64,000 nucleotides of DNA from Lebetimonas sp. JH292 (GTDB taxonomy: Bacteria; Campylobacterota; Campylobacteria; Campylobacterales; Nautiliaceae): NCBI RefSeq assembly GCF_000523275.1, contig NZ_ATHQ01000001.1, forward strand, positions 381,001 to 445,000, given 5' to 3'. This document shows positions 26,033-35,004 of the stretch, one piece after another (positions within the stretch are counted from its first letter, which is position 1; the number at the start of each line of letters is the position of its first letter). The position numbers and the translations under genes were made by a program. The notes beneath the pieces were generated by a model. It was not told the origin of the DNA. It saw only the letters and a program-made list of their open reading frames with translations, and did no database searches.

Positions 26033-27859
26033 ATGGATTACGGCCTAAATATTTGGGGTGAAAATAATTTTTTTATAGACAATGACAGACTGAGAATAAA
26101 TTATGCAAACCAGCCGGCACTTATTGATATAGTAAAAGACCTTGAAGCTCAGGGTATAAAAGGCCCTATTTTACTTCGTTTTCCGCATTTAATAAGAAAA
26201 CAGATAAATTCACTTTACCAAAATTTCAATCAGGCCATAAAAGAATTTGATTACAAAGGTGAATTTAAAGCTGTATTTCCCCTAAAAGTCAATCAGTTTC
26301 CTACATTTGTAAAACCTTTAATTAAAATAGCCAAAAATTATAATTACGGCCTTGAAGCCGGAAGTAAGGCGGAGCTTATTCTGGCAATGACTTACAATAA
26401 TAAAAATTATCCCATTACCATAAACGGTTTTAAAGACAGAGAAATGATACGCCTTGCGTTTATTGCCGGATTTATGGGTTATAACGTAACTATTACCATA
26501 GAAGGGCTTAACGAGCTCAATTCCATTTTGGAAGTAAGCCGTGAATATAAAAAAGTACCGGTATTTATAGGAATCAGAATAAGGCTTCATACAAGCGGAG
26601 TGGGAATATGGGCAAAATCAGGGGGATATGAATCAAAATTCGGGCTTAATTCCACTGAAATTATTGAAGCTGTTGAAATACTGAAAAAAGAAAATCTTAT
26701 CGACAAAATTAAAATGATTCATTTTCATATAGGAAGCCAGATAAATGACATAGGACCCCTTAAAAAGGCAATAAGGGAAGCCGGAAATATTTATGCAGAC
26801 CTCAGAAAAATGGGCTCAGTTAATTTAAGCGCCATTAATATAGGCGGAGGTTTGGCAATAGAATATTCCCAGTGGGAACATAAAAGGGACAGAAATTATT
26901 CCATCAGAGAATTCAGCAATGATGTAATATATCTGTTAAAAGAAATTGCTTCTAAAAAAAATGTCCCTATGCCGGACATTTATACAGAAAGCGGCCGCTT
27001 TATCGCTTCCCCCTCAACTGTGCTTATAGCGCCTGTAATTGAACTTTTTTCCCAGGAGTATAATGAAAAAGCCCTTAGACTCAAAGAAAAAAATCCGGAT
27101 TTGATTGAAGAACTTCTCGATTTATTCAAACTGATAAATGAAACTAATTATATAGAATATTTTCATGATGCACTTGATCATTTTGAAAGCCTCTTAACAC
27201 TCTTTGATTTGGGAATAATAGATTTAACAGACAGAAGCAATGCGGAAATTCTGGTTAATTTAATAATAAAAAAAGCAATTGTTTTTGCGACATACAGGGG
27301 ATTTAAAAATAAAGAATTAAAAGCGATAAATGAAAAAATACAGGAAAAATATTTAGCAAACTTTTCCATTTTTCAAAGCCTTCCGGATTTTTGGGGATTA
27401 AAACAGCGCTTTCCTTTAATGCCTATAACAAAACTTAATATAAATCCAAACAGAAGTGCCACAATTTGGGATATCACCTGCGACAGTGACGGTGAAATAC
27501 CTTTTAATAAAGAAACGCCTCTTTATCTGCATGATGTAGATTTAAACAAAGAAAATTATTATCTTGCATTCTTTTTGGTTGGAGCTTATCAGGAAATTTT
27601 AGGAATGAAACATAATCTGTTCAGCTATACCAACGAAGCGGTTATAACTTTTGATGAAAACGGAAATTACAAAATAGATTTTCTTGAAAGAACTCAAAAA
27701 ATAAGGGATATTTTAATAGATTTGGATTATGAAATAGATGAAATAGAGCATCTGTTAAAAAGCAAAATTAAAAAAAGCAGTTTAAACAAAGAAGAGCAAA
27801 AAGAACTTTTAGGAGAGCTTTTTATTTTATTAAACGATACGGTTTATTTAAAAGATTAA
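26033..27859 (+). CDS. speA: Biosynthetic arginine decarboxylase
   Basis: A 608-residue PLP-dependent enzyme that makes agmatine, the first step of spermidine synthesis by the arginine route. Visible are AVFPLKVNQFPTFV (PLP lysine), LEAGSKAELILAM, MIHFHIGSQ (ring-stacking His), YTESGRFIASPSTVLI and the C-terminal WDITCDSDGEIPF (active-site Cys/Asp from the partner subunit). Length is normal for the SpeA family. It follows hisS across a repeat block. It overlaps the convergent cheW by 4 bp. Confidence 0.95.
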   Translation: MDYGLNIWGENNFFIDNDRLRINYANQPALIDIVKDLEAQGIKGPILLRFPHLIRKQINSLYQNFNQAIKEFDYKGEFKAVFPLKVNQFPTFVKPLIKIAKNYNYGLEAGSKAELILAMTYNNKNYPITINGFKDREMIRLAFIAGFMGYNVTITIEGLNELNSILEVSREYKKVPVFIGIRIRLHTSGVGIWAKSGGYESKFGLNSTEIIEAVEILKKENLIDKIKMIHFHIGSQINDIGPLKKAIREAGNIYADLRKMGSVNLSAINIGGGLAIEYSQWEHKRDRNYSIREFSNDVIYLLKEIASKKNVPMPDIYTESGRFIASPSTVLIAPVIELFSQEYNEKALRLKEKNPDLIEELLDLFKLINETNYIEYFHDALDHFESLLTLFDLGIIDLTDRSNAEILVNLIIKKAIVFATYRGFKNKELKAINEKIQEKYLANFSIFQSLPDFWGLKQRFPLMPITKLNINPNRSATIWDITCDSDGEIPFNKETPLYLHDVDLNKENYYLAFFLVGAYQEILGMKHNLFSYTNEAVITFDENGNYKIDFLERTQKIRDILIDLDYEIDEIEHLLKSKIKKSSLNKEEQKELLGELFILLNDTVYLKD

Positions 27860-28380
27860 CCGTTATTTCCCACTATTTCCTCTTTTTTTACTAAATTATC
27901 AACTTTTAATATTGTAACAATTCTTCCGTCATCCATTCTGCCGATACCTTCTATGATTTCATCATCATTTTCATAGGTGCTCGGAGGCGGCGCAATATTT
28001 TTTTTGGGAATTCTCAGGGCTGAGGTAAGCCTGTCTATTATAAAAGCGACATCTTCGTTTTTTATTTTCATTACAATAAATCTTGTGGCATCCGGATCTA
28101 TTTCCGGCTCAGCGGCGGTATTGAATTTTATTCTCAAATCTATCAGAGGCAAAACATTGCCTCTTAAATTAAACACCCCTAAAACATAAGGGGGAGTAAA
28201 AGGGACTTTGGTCCATTCTATAGGTTTGATAATTTCCTGAATGGATAAAATAGGTACTGCAAATTCCTCTTCTCCCACTATAAATCCCACAACCTGAATA
28301 TAATCATCCAATACATTTTTTTCTTCACCGCTCCCTAAAGCTTTTTTCTGCTGTTTTAATATTTCGTTTAATCTGCCCAT
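27856..28380 (-). CDS. cheW: Chemotaxis coupling protein CheW
   Basis: A 174-residue CheW with the beta-barrel SH3-like fold signatures VVGFIVGEEEFAVPILSIQEIIK, VLGVFNLRGNVLPLIDLR and ALRIPKKNIAPPP. It links methyl-accepting receptors to CheA in the cytoplasm. It is the last gene of cheV-cheA-cheW, 9 bp after cheA with AAGGATAATAAATG as start region. The N-terminal 20 residues (KQQKKALGSGEEKNVLD) are an extra helix relative to minimal CheW. Confidence 0.94.
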   Translation of the reverse strand: MGRLNEILKQQKKALGSGEEKNVLDDYIQVVGFIVGEEEFAVPILSIQEIIKPIEWTKVPFTPPYVLGVFNLRGNVLPLIDLRIKFNTAAEPEIDPDATRFIVMKIKNEDVAFIIDRLTSALRIPKKNIAPPPSTYENDDEIIEGIGRMDDGRIVTILKVDNLVKKEEIVGNNG

Positions 28381-28389
28381 TTATTATCC

Positions 28390-30738
28390 TTATAATCCCA
28401 AATTTCTTCTAACTACATTTTGCAAATATTCCGGTGTGTACGGTTTGGTGATATATTCATTCATTCCCACCTCAACCCCTCTGACCCTGTCCGATTTTGT
28501 AGTTCTGCTTGTCACCGCTATTAAAGGCAGTTTTCTGTATTTATTGTATTTTCTGATTTCCTGAGCCAGTGTATATCCGTCCATTCTCGGCATTTCTATA
28601 TCTATAAGCATAGCATCGATATCGTTTTTTTTGAGTTTTTCAAGAGCTTCCATACCGTCTTTGGCTTCTATAACCTGTACTCCGAGAGGCTCAAGTGATT
28701 GTTTCATTATTTTTCTGTCCATCGGTGAATCATCTATTATCATTACAACATAATCTTCGGGTTTTTCTTTTTTCTTTTTACTTTGACCGATAGCCGCTGT
28801 GGCATTAACCCTGTTATGTGTTTCTTTTGCAAGTTTCATTAAACTGCCCACATCAAGAATCAATGTAACCTTGCCGTCACCTCTGATTGTCGCACCTGCA
28901 ATTCCCGGAATTCCTTTTAAAAATTCCCCCAGTGATTTAATAACTATTTCTTCCTGGCCAATAAAACTGTCAACTATCAAACCTATTTTTGTCGCTCCAA
29001 GACCCAAAATTACCACATATAAATATTTATCCGGTTCAAGAACTTTTTCTATTTTAAAAACATCAGCCATATTAACAAGAGGCAGTATTTCATCTCGCAG
29101 TTTCAATACACTTTTTCCTTCAATTGTATAAATATCTTCTTCGACAATTCTAACGGTTTCGATTACATTTGAAAGAGGTACGGCGAAAAGCTCTTCCTGA
29201 CTGGCTACCAGCAATGCCTGAATAATAGCAAGGGTTAGAGGAATTTTAAGTTTAAAGGTTGTGCCTTTACCTGGGATTGAATCCACTTCTATAATACCGT
29301 TTAATTTTTCAATATTTGTTTTTACAACATCCATTCCCACACCGCGGCCGGAAACTGATGTAACTTTAGCAGCAGTTGAAAAGCCGGGTTTAAAAATAAG
29401 CATAAACGCTTCTTTATCGCTCATATTTTCAGCTTCCTGGGAAGTAATAAGCCCTTTTTCTATAGCTTTTTGTTTTAAAGCATCAGGGTCCATTCCGGCA
29501 CCGTCATCTTTTATTTCAATTACAATCATATTACCTTCGTTATATGCTTTAAGCCAAACTGTGCCTTCTTCGGGTTTTCCTTTTGCTTTTCTTTTTTCAG
29601 GCTCTTCAATTCCATGGTCAATGGAATTTCTAATCATATGCACCAGAGGGTCACCGATTTCTTCTATAATGGATTTATCAAGCTCTGTTTCTTCACCTTC
29701 AATAATTAACCTCACTTTTTTACCAAGCTCACGGGAAAGGTCTCTTACCAGGCGGGGAAATTTATTAAACACTTTTCCAATAGGAAGCATTCTTGTCTTC
29801 ATAACTGCTATTTGTAAATCGGTTGTAACAATTGATATACTTGAGACCACTTGATTAAGTTCTTCTAAAAATTTTTCGCCTTCATATCTTTCTTCCACGT
29901 CGTTATAAATTTTAATAAGCCTGTTTTTTGCTAAAACAAGTTCTCCGATTAAATTCATAAGCTGGTCAAGCCTTTTTACATCAACTCTGATTGTCTGCTC
30001 GGCAGTAGAAATTTTTTTAATCTCTTTTTTCTTTGAAACCGAAGGTTTACTCTCCTGCGCTTTTGCAGGTTTTGTTTCTTGTTTTTGAGCCGGAATATTT
30101 TTTTCCTCTTTTTTTTCTTCGGTTTTTTCTTCTTTATTTCCTTCAGAGTTTCTAAGTTTCACCAAATGCTCTAACACTGCGTCAAGCTCTTCCGGAGAGA
30201 GAGAATCCAAATCAAGTTCATCCGCATTTTCAAGTGTAATTTCGTCCAGATTAATATTACCTACAGCATTTCCTTCTTTTTTTTCATTTTTACCATTTTC
30301 ACTGCTTTCACTACTTACATTTTCACTGTTTTCACCGCCTAAACTTTTTCCATTTGCAATTGCATCAAGTTTTTTAACCACTTCGTCAATATCTATTTCA
30401 GGTGAACTGTCATCCCCGTTGTCCCTTATATATTCAAGAATTGCTTTCATCAAATCAACTGATTCCAAAATAACATCCATAATATCCGGCGTTATCTTAA
30501 GTTCCCCTTTTCTCGCCTTATCAAGAACAGCTTCCATATGATGGGTTAAATGAGCTAATTTTTCAAAATTTAAAAAACCGCTGCTTCCTTTAATGGTATG
30601 GGCAACCCTGAATATTTTATTAAGTAAATCCAAATCATCCGGATTATTTTCAAGCTCAATCAAATCCTGGTCCATCTCTTCTATCATTTCGAAAGCTTCT
30701 ATTAAAAAATCTTCCAATAATTCCTGAATATCATCCAT
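28390..30738 (-). CDS. cheA: Chemotaxis histidine kinase CheA with C-terminal receiver
   Basis: A 782-residue CheA-Y hybrid. Order: HPt domain (1-105; VAHTIKGSSGFLNF with phospho-accepting His47), a low-complexity acidic linker (about 135-250), dimerisation helices (about 255-315), HATPase with N box HMIRNSIDHGIE, G1 DDGAGMD and GRGVGMDVVKTNI, a CheW-like domain (about 500-640) and a receiver (about 660-782; IIDDSPMDRK, LIDIEMPRMDG phospho-Asp, VTSRTTKS, ITKPY). This is the usual Campylobacterota form. No separate P2 domain is evident. It follows cheV by 2 bp. Confidence 0.96.
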   Translation of the reverse strand: MDDIQELLEDFLIEAFEMIEEMDQDLIELENNPDDLDLLNKIFRVAHTIKGSSGFLNFEKLAHLTHHMEAVLDKARKGELKITPDIMDVILESVDLMKAILEYIRDNGDDSSPEIDIDEVVKKLDAIANGKSLGGENSENVSSESSENGKNEKKEGNAVGNINLDEITLENADELDLDSLSPEELDAVLEHLVKLRNSEGNKEEKTEEKKEEKNIPAQKQETKPAKAQESKPSVSKKKEIKKISTAEQTIRVDVKRLDQLMNLIGELVLAKNRLIKIYNDVEERYEGEKFLEELNQVVSSISIVTTDLQIAVMKTRMLPIGKVFNKFPRLVRDLSRELGKKVRLIIEGEETELDKSIIEEIGDPLVHMIRNSIDHGIEEPEKRKAKGKPEEGTVWLKAYNEGNMIVIEIKDDGAGMDPDALKQKAIEKGLITSQEAENMSDKEAFMLIFKPGFSTAAKVTSVSGRGVGMDVVKTNIEKLNGIIEVDSIPGKGTTFKLKIPLTLAIIQALLVASQEELFAVPLSNVIETVRIVEEDIYTIEGKSVLKLRDEILPLVNMADVFKIEKVLEPDKYLYVVILGLGATKIGLIVDSFIGQEEIVIKSLGEFLKGIPGIAGATIRGDGKVTLILDVGSLMKLAKETHNRVNATAAIGQSKKKKEKPEDYVVMIIDDSPMDRKIMKQSLEPLGVQVIEAKDGMEALEKLKKNDIDAMLIDIEMPRMDGYTLAQEIRKYNKYRKLPLIAVTSRTTKSDRVRGVEVGMNEYITKPYTPEYLQNVVRRNLGL

Positions 30739-30740
30739 TT

Positions 30741-31694
30741 TTATTCCTTATTTGAATTTTTAAGCACATCTGCTATAGATTTATAAAATTTACTCGGATC
30801 GAATTTGACAAGATAGCCTTCAGCACCGACGGCTTTCCCCCTCTCGTCTGAAAATGCGTCCGAAATTGAAGAAGAGAATATTAAAGGGATATTTTTAAAT
30901 CTTGAATCGTTATGAATTTTAGCAGCCATATGATACCCGTCCATTTTCGGCATTTCAACATCACTTAAAATAAGTTTTAATTTTTCTTTTAAATTATCGC
31001 CGTATACAGAATAAAGCTCTTCTAATTTTTCAAGCCCTTCCTCTCCGTTTTTAGCTTCAATAACATCAAATCCCATTTTTTCCAATGCTTCTTTTTCCAT
31101 TTTTCTTGCGGTAAGAGAATCGTCTACTAAAAGCACAAGACCGGAAAATTTTTCTATTTTATCTGTTTCAAATTCCAGATTTGCTTCAAAAAGCCCCATT
31201 TCTTCAACAATGCTTTCCAAATCCAAAATAAGCATTATTTCACCGTTTTCAAGTTTTGTAATTCCTGTTATTTTACTTTTATCAAGTTTTCCCTGCCCGA
31301 CTCCAAAACTTGCAGGTTCTATATCCGCCCATGAAATTCTTCTTATCCTTTTTGCATCATGGACAATAAAGCCTATAAGCATATTGTTAAATTCGGCAAT
31401 AATTACCCTTTTTTTTATAGGAGCTTCGTTTTCATTAGGCTCTTTTATCCCCATCCATTTGGCAAGATTGACTACAGGGACGACCACTCCCCTCAAATCA
31501 AAAATTCCCTCAACAAAATCTTCACTGCCAGGTAATTCGGTAAGTTCGGGCATTTTAATTATTTCTCTGACTTTTGCCACATTTATACCGTAAATCCCTT
31601 CATATATTTTACCGTCTGCATCTTTTTTAAAAATCCTGAAATCGACAAGCTCCAGTTCGTTTGAGCCGGCTTTTAATATTTTGTCATCGGCCAT
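30741..31694 (-). CDS. cheV: Chemotaxis protein CheV
   Basis: A 317-residue CheV: a CheW-like coupling domain (about 10-175; YGINVAKVREIIKMPELTELPG, VEGIFDLRGVVVPVVNLAKWMG) followed by a receiver (about 190-317; LLVDDSLTARKM, LILSDVEMPKMDG with phospho-Asp, IFSSSISD, VGAEGYLVKFDP). It tunes receptor-CheA coupling, possibly as a phosphate sink. It is the first chemotaxis gene of the operon and its start overlaps the end of lpxH by 11 bp, so expression may be tied to the lpxH transcript. Confidence 0.95.
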   Translation of the reverse strand: MADDKILKAGSNELELVDFRIFKKDADGKIYEGIYGINVAKVREIIKMPELTELPGSEDFVEGIFDLRGVVVPVVNLAKWMGIKEPNENEAPIKKRVIIAEFNNMLIGFIVHDAKRIRRISWADIEPASFGVGQGKLDKSKITGITKLENGEIMLILDLESIVEEMGLFEANLEFETDKIEKFSGLVLLVDDSLTARKMEKEALEKMGFDVIEAKNGEEGLEKLEELYSVYGDNLKEKLKLILSDVEMPKMDGYHMAAKIHNDSRFKNIPLIFSSSISDAFSDERGKAVGAEGYLVKFDPSKFYKSIADVLKNSNKE

Positions 31695-32352
31695 AATTTA
31701 ATTCCTTAAATTTTATTTTGTTATCTAATTGTATTATATTATATTTTCCGCTGCAAAAAAAAGACGGGAGAATCTTTATTGAAGAGATACTTTTGGAAAT
31801 ATGATAATGTCCTATGATTATATAATCATATTTTTTAGCAATATTTAAATTCAAATCTATTTTTTGACATTTTATTTTCTTATTCAAAAATTTTTTAAAA
31901 AGCCAGTTATTTACAAAATTAAAACTAAATATATGAATCAAATTAAGCGTTATTTTATTTCTTATTATCATTGAATACAATTTATAAAAAAAACTTTCGT
32001 TATCCAAATCCCCGTGAGATAAATAAACAGATTTTTCAATGTCTGTAAACGCATCGGCAAAAGTAACCGCGGGAAAAAATTCATCAATACAAAAATCGTG
32101 ATTTCCGTAGATATAATAAACTTCTGTTTTTTTAGATAATTTATTAATAAGTTCAATCGCTTCTTGATTATATTTTTTTAAATATTCAAAAGGCAAAAGA
32201 AGATGAAAAATATCCCCCATAAAAAAAACCTGAGGAGGATTTTTTTTAACTAAAAAATTTAAAAAATTTAAAAAACTCTTATCACCTTTTTTATAATGCG
32301 AATCGGCTATAAAAACAGCCCCGTTTTTTATATCAATCTCTTTTATTCTCAC
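31684..32352 (-). CDS. lpxH: UDP-2,3-diacylglucosamine hydrolase-like phosphoesterase
   Basis: A 222-residue calcineurin-like phosphoesterase with FIADSHYKKGD, FFMGDIFHLLLP, YIYGNHDFCID, LSHGDLD and IIGHYHIS metal-binding blocks, as in LpxH-type enzymes of lipid A synthesis in Campylobacterota. The first in-frame start is a GTG that belongs to a GTGAGTA-type repeat array (MRIKEIDIKNGAVF). An lpxB gene lies 3 kb away. The assignment to LpxH rather than another phosphoesterase rests on motif layout and the ESTABLISHED Campylobacterota pattern of a short LpxH-like protein, so it is not certain. Confidence 0.72.
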   Translation of the reverse strand: MRIKEIDIKNGAVFIADSHYKKGDKSFLNFLNFLVKKNPPQVFFMGDIFHLLLPFEYLKKYNQEAIELINKLSKKTEVYYIYGNHDFCIDEFFPAVTFADAFTDIEKSVYLSHGDLDNESFFYKLYSMIIRNKITLNLIHIFSFNFVNNWLFKKFLNKKIKCQKIDLNLNIAKKYDYIIIGHYHISKSISSIKILPSFFCSGKYNIIQLDNKIKFKELNYGR

Positions 32353-32377
32353 TACTCACCACTCACTACTCACTATA
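32349..32377 (-). repeat. Heptad array at the argC/lpxH junction
   Basis: On the minus strand units TAGTGAG, TAGTGAG, TGGTGAG, TAGTGAG lie directly after the argC stop, and the last GTG is the start codon of lpxH. The moaC/mobA junction is arranged in the same way. Confidence 0.9.
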
Positions 32378-32378
32378 T

Positions 32379-33356
32379 TTATGGTACATAAGCTATTTTG
32401 GGAAGTGCCGTGTTTTCAGGCAAATCAAAAAGCAGATTTGCATTTGCAACAGCCTGGGAAGAAGCTCCTCTTAATAAATTGTCAATTACACTGTTGATAA
32501 AAAGCATATTTTTATTTTTCATAGCAAAAATATCACAAAAATGGGTTCCGGCCACATTTTTTATTTCCACCGGGTTGTTTCTCACTCTTATAAATTTTTC
32601 ATTTTTATAAACTTCTTTTAAAACTTCCATCGGGTTTATATCTTTTTTCAGTTTGGCATAAATACTGATTTGCATACCCCTTGTAATCGGCAAAAGCTGA
32701 GGCACAAATGTTACATTAAGACCGGTTTTTTCCGCTATTTCTATACTGTGGCGGTGTTTAACCGGATTATAAGCGAAAAAATTTTCATTGTCTTTTACAA
32801 AATGGGTTGTAGATTTTAACCCTTTTCCGGCCCCGCTGACCCCGCTTTTTGCATCAACAAACACATCTTTTTCAATATAATCCAAAAATGGATAAAGCCC
32901 CAGAATGGTTGCCGTAGGATAACATCCCGGATTTGCCACAAGAGACACTTTTTTTATGTAATCCCTGAAAATTTCCGGAAGCCCGTATGCCGCATTTTCC
33001 AAATGAACAGGGTCGATATGAGAACAGTAATATTCTTCGTAATTTTTCTGATTCAGTCTGTAATCGGCAGAAAAATCTACTATTTTTGTATATCCATAAA
33101 TTTCTTTAACTATTGCCATAGCGGTTTTGTGGGGCACAGCCAAAAACACTAAATCAAATTTTTTTAATTTTTCGCTGTCTAATTTTTGAATTTCGCACTA
33201 CGAAACTCCTCTCGAGGGAGGATAAATATTTTCTAAACTCTTTCCACCTTCACTTCCGAAAAGCCCTTTTATTTTAAAATGTGGATGATTAAGTAAAATT
33301 TTTATAAGTTCAATTCCTGTATATCCGCTCGCCCCTACAATAGCCGTTTTAATCAT
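32379..33356 (-). pseudogene. argC: argC with an in-frame stop at codon 53
   Basis: The gene encodes N-acetyl-gamma-glutamyl-phosphate reductase (arginine synthesis). The frame starts at 33356 (MIKTAIVGASGYTGIELIKIL, Rossmann motif) and would run without shift to 32379 (325 residues) but for a TAG at 33198-33200 within GVS-stop-CEIQKLDSEKLKKFD. Downstream are VANPGCYPTATILGLYPF (catalytic Cys) and the conserved HRHSIEI. Reading of the same frame continues perfectly on both sides, so this is a point nonsense change or a base-calling error, or it is bypassed. The TAG sits in the loop of a TTTCG/CGAAA inverted repeat (33191-33205). It overlaps hepT by 8 bp. Confidence 0.85.
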
Positions 33357-33717
33357 TTAGTTCCTTTAATTTTCTTATTAACTTTTCAAGTTCAGCTAAT
33401 TTATTAGCACATATTTCATAAATTATTTCTGAATCAACATCAATATAATGATGTGAAAGTATTTCTCTTGTTCTAATAATTTTTGACCAGTATTCTTTAT
33501 CATTTACTTTTAATAACAGCTTATCATTTTTTTTATAAATATTTTTAATTGCTTCTCCTATTGCTTGAAGTCTCATAGAAATACTGTCTAATCTCATTAA
33601 ATTTTCTTCATTTTTTAAAAAATCATCACTACAAGAAATAGGCTGAAATCTAAATCTAATATGCCTAATACTCTCAAGAATAAAATCTAAAAGTTTATTT
33701 GTATCAGATTTATCCAT
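33349..33717 (-). CDS. hepT: HepT-like HEPN toxin (DUF86)
   Basis: A 122-residue all-helical HEPN protein carrying the RX4H-type RNase/toxin motif with following Tyr (TREILSHHYIDVD), as in HepT of MntA/HepT pairs. The length is normal. The antitoxin gene is directly upstream with an 8-bp overlap. Known HepT toxins are neutralised by AMP or polyAMP addition from MntA to the motif Tyr, and both residues are kept here. The stop overlaps the argC start, so the pair is embedded in a housekeeping transcript. Confidence 0.88.
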   Translation of the reverse strand: MDKSDTNKLLDFILESIRHIRFRFQPISCSDDFLKNEENLMRLDSISMRLQAIGEAIKNIYKKNDKLLLKVNDKEYWSKIIRTREILSHHYIDVDSEIIYEICANKLAELEKLIRKLKELND

Positions 33718-34009
33718 AAATTACTTCTTTTTTAATATTTTCTAAAAATTTAGCGTTTTTATGAGGATAAACTATATCAATCTTTTTTTTGAAAAACTTT
33801 TCTAAAAACAAAAGAACTCCAGTTACATTATCAAAGTTTTTTTCTTCAAATTCAACATAAAAATCTATATCACTATCTTTTCTAAAATTTTCATTTGCAA
33901 AACTTCCAAAAATACCTATTTTTTTTACTGAATATTTCTTTCTTAAAACAGGTTTAATTTTATCAAGCTTTCTTAAAATATATTCTTTACTTAATTCCGC
34001 ATTATCCAT
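33710..34009 (-). CDS. mntA: MntA-type minimal nucleotidyltransferase antitoxin
   Basis: A 99-residue minimal nucleotidyltransferase with the GSX10DXD signature (GSFANENFRKDSDIDFYVEF) and a downstream VDIVYPHKN segment with a third potential acidic residue. Together with the overlapping HEPN gene it forms a type VII (MntA/HepT) toxin-antitoxin pair. It would adenylylate the toxin. The start is just after dut. Confidence 0.88.
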   Translation of the reverse strand: MDNAELSKEYILRKLDKIKPVLRKKYSVKKIGIFGSFANENFRKDSDIDFYVEFEEKNFDNVTGVLLFLEKFFKKKIDIVYPHKNAKFLENIKKEVIYG

Positions 34010-34024
34010 TATTCATTCTCCATT

Positions 34025-34453
34025 TTATTTTCCCGTGCTTCCAAATCCGCCACTGCCTCTTTTCGTTTCACTAAGCTCTCCAACTTCAATAAATCTTGCC
34101 TGAATCACAGGGGCAACTACAGCCTGAGCAATTCTCTCACCCTTTTTTATTTCAAAATCCTCATTACCTAAATTTATAAGAAGTACTTTAATCTCTCCTC
34201 TGTAATCAGAATCAATTGTCCCTGGTGTATTTAAAACAGTAATTCCGTGTTTAAAAGCAAGACCGCTTCTTGGCCTGATTTGAATTTCATATCCTCTTTC
34301 TATTTCAAACGCCAGAGCGGTTTTTATTAATCTTCTCTCTCCAGGCTTTATTATAATATCTTCAACAGAATGCAAATCAAATCCGGCTGCCTCTTCGCTT
34401 TTGTATTCAGGAATTATTGCTTCATTACTCAATTTCTTAACTTTTAAAACCAT
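34025..34453 (-). CDS. dut: Deoxyuridine 5'-triphosphate nucleotidohydrolase
   Basis: A 142-residue trimeric dUTPase with all five motifs: [49 protein letters not shown] and [11 protein letters not shown]. It hydrolyses dUTP to dUMP, limiting uracil in DNA and feeding thymidylate synthesis. It lies between greA and the toxin-antitoxin pair. A short T-rich 7-bp-periodic stretch (CATTTTACATTTTCAATTTT) separates it from greA. Confidence 0.96.
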   Translation of the reverse strand: MVLKVKKLSNEAIIPEYKSEEAAGFDLHSVEDIIIKPGERRLIKTALAFEIERGYEIQIRPRSGLAFKHGITVLNTPGTIDSDYRGEIKVLLINLGNEDFEIKKGERIAQAVVAPVIQARFIEVGELSETKRGSGGFGSTGK

Positions 34454-34486
34454 ATTTTTCCCTCATTTTACATTTTCAATTTTTCA

Positions 34487-34972
34487 TTAATTAAAGCAGA
34501 TATCTTCATAACATATTTTATCGATTTCATATGCTTTAACGCCTCCTGGCAGATTAACTTCAACCTCATCCCCTACTTCTTTTCCGATTAAAGCTTTTGC
34601 AAGTGGAGAATTATAAGAAATTAATCCTTTTTCAGGGTTTGATTCAGGCCCTCCAACAATTGTATATTTAACCTCTTCATCACTGTCCAAATCTGTTAAA
34701 TAAACAGTGCTTCCAAATGCCACCCTGTTGTGAGCATGCTCTTTAGGATCCACTACCACAGCCCTGCTTAAAATATCACTCAGTTCTGCTATTCTTCTTT
34801 CAATATGGGACTGTTTTTCTTTTGCCGCATGATATTCCGCATTTTCTTTCAAATCCCCAAGCTCTCTTGCCGCATCAATTTCTTTTGCGACTTCCGGTCT
34901 TGCAATTGTTTTTAAATAATCAAGTTCTTTTGCTAATTTTTCAAAACCGTATTTGGTCATAGGTTCTTTCAT
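34487..34972 (-). CDS. greA: Transcription elongation factor GreA
   Basis: A 161-residue GreA: an N-terminal antiparallel coiled coil (1-75, with the acidic tip ARELGDLKENAEYHAAKE) and a C-terminal FKBP-like domain (about 80-161; VYLTDLDSDEEVKYTIVG, ISYNSPLAKALIGKEVGDEV). The catalytic DxxE-type acidic pair is in DLKENAE. It rescues backtracked RNA polymerase. The two domains have standard length. Confidence 0.96.
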   Translation of the reverse strand: MKEPMTKYGFEKLAKELDYLKTIARPEVAKEIDAARELGDLKENAEYHAAKEKQSHIERRIAELSDILSRAVVVDPKEHAHNRVAFGSTVYLTDLDSDEEVKYTIVGGPESNPEKGLISYNSPLAKALIGKEVGDEVEVNLPGGVKAYEIDKICYEDICFN

Positions 34973-35004
34973 CTACACCCTTTTTAATAAAAATTATATC
35001 AAAT

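Noticed and set aside
30260-30340. Apparent short repeat in cheA (SEN/SES-rich linker)
   Set aside because: Spacing is 9 bp, following the codon pattern of a low-complexity linker, not 7 bp; typical for the CheA linker.
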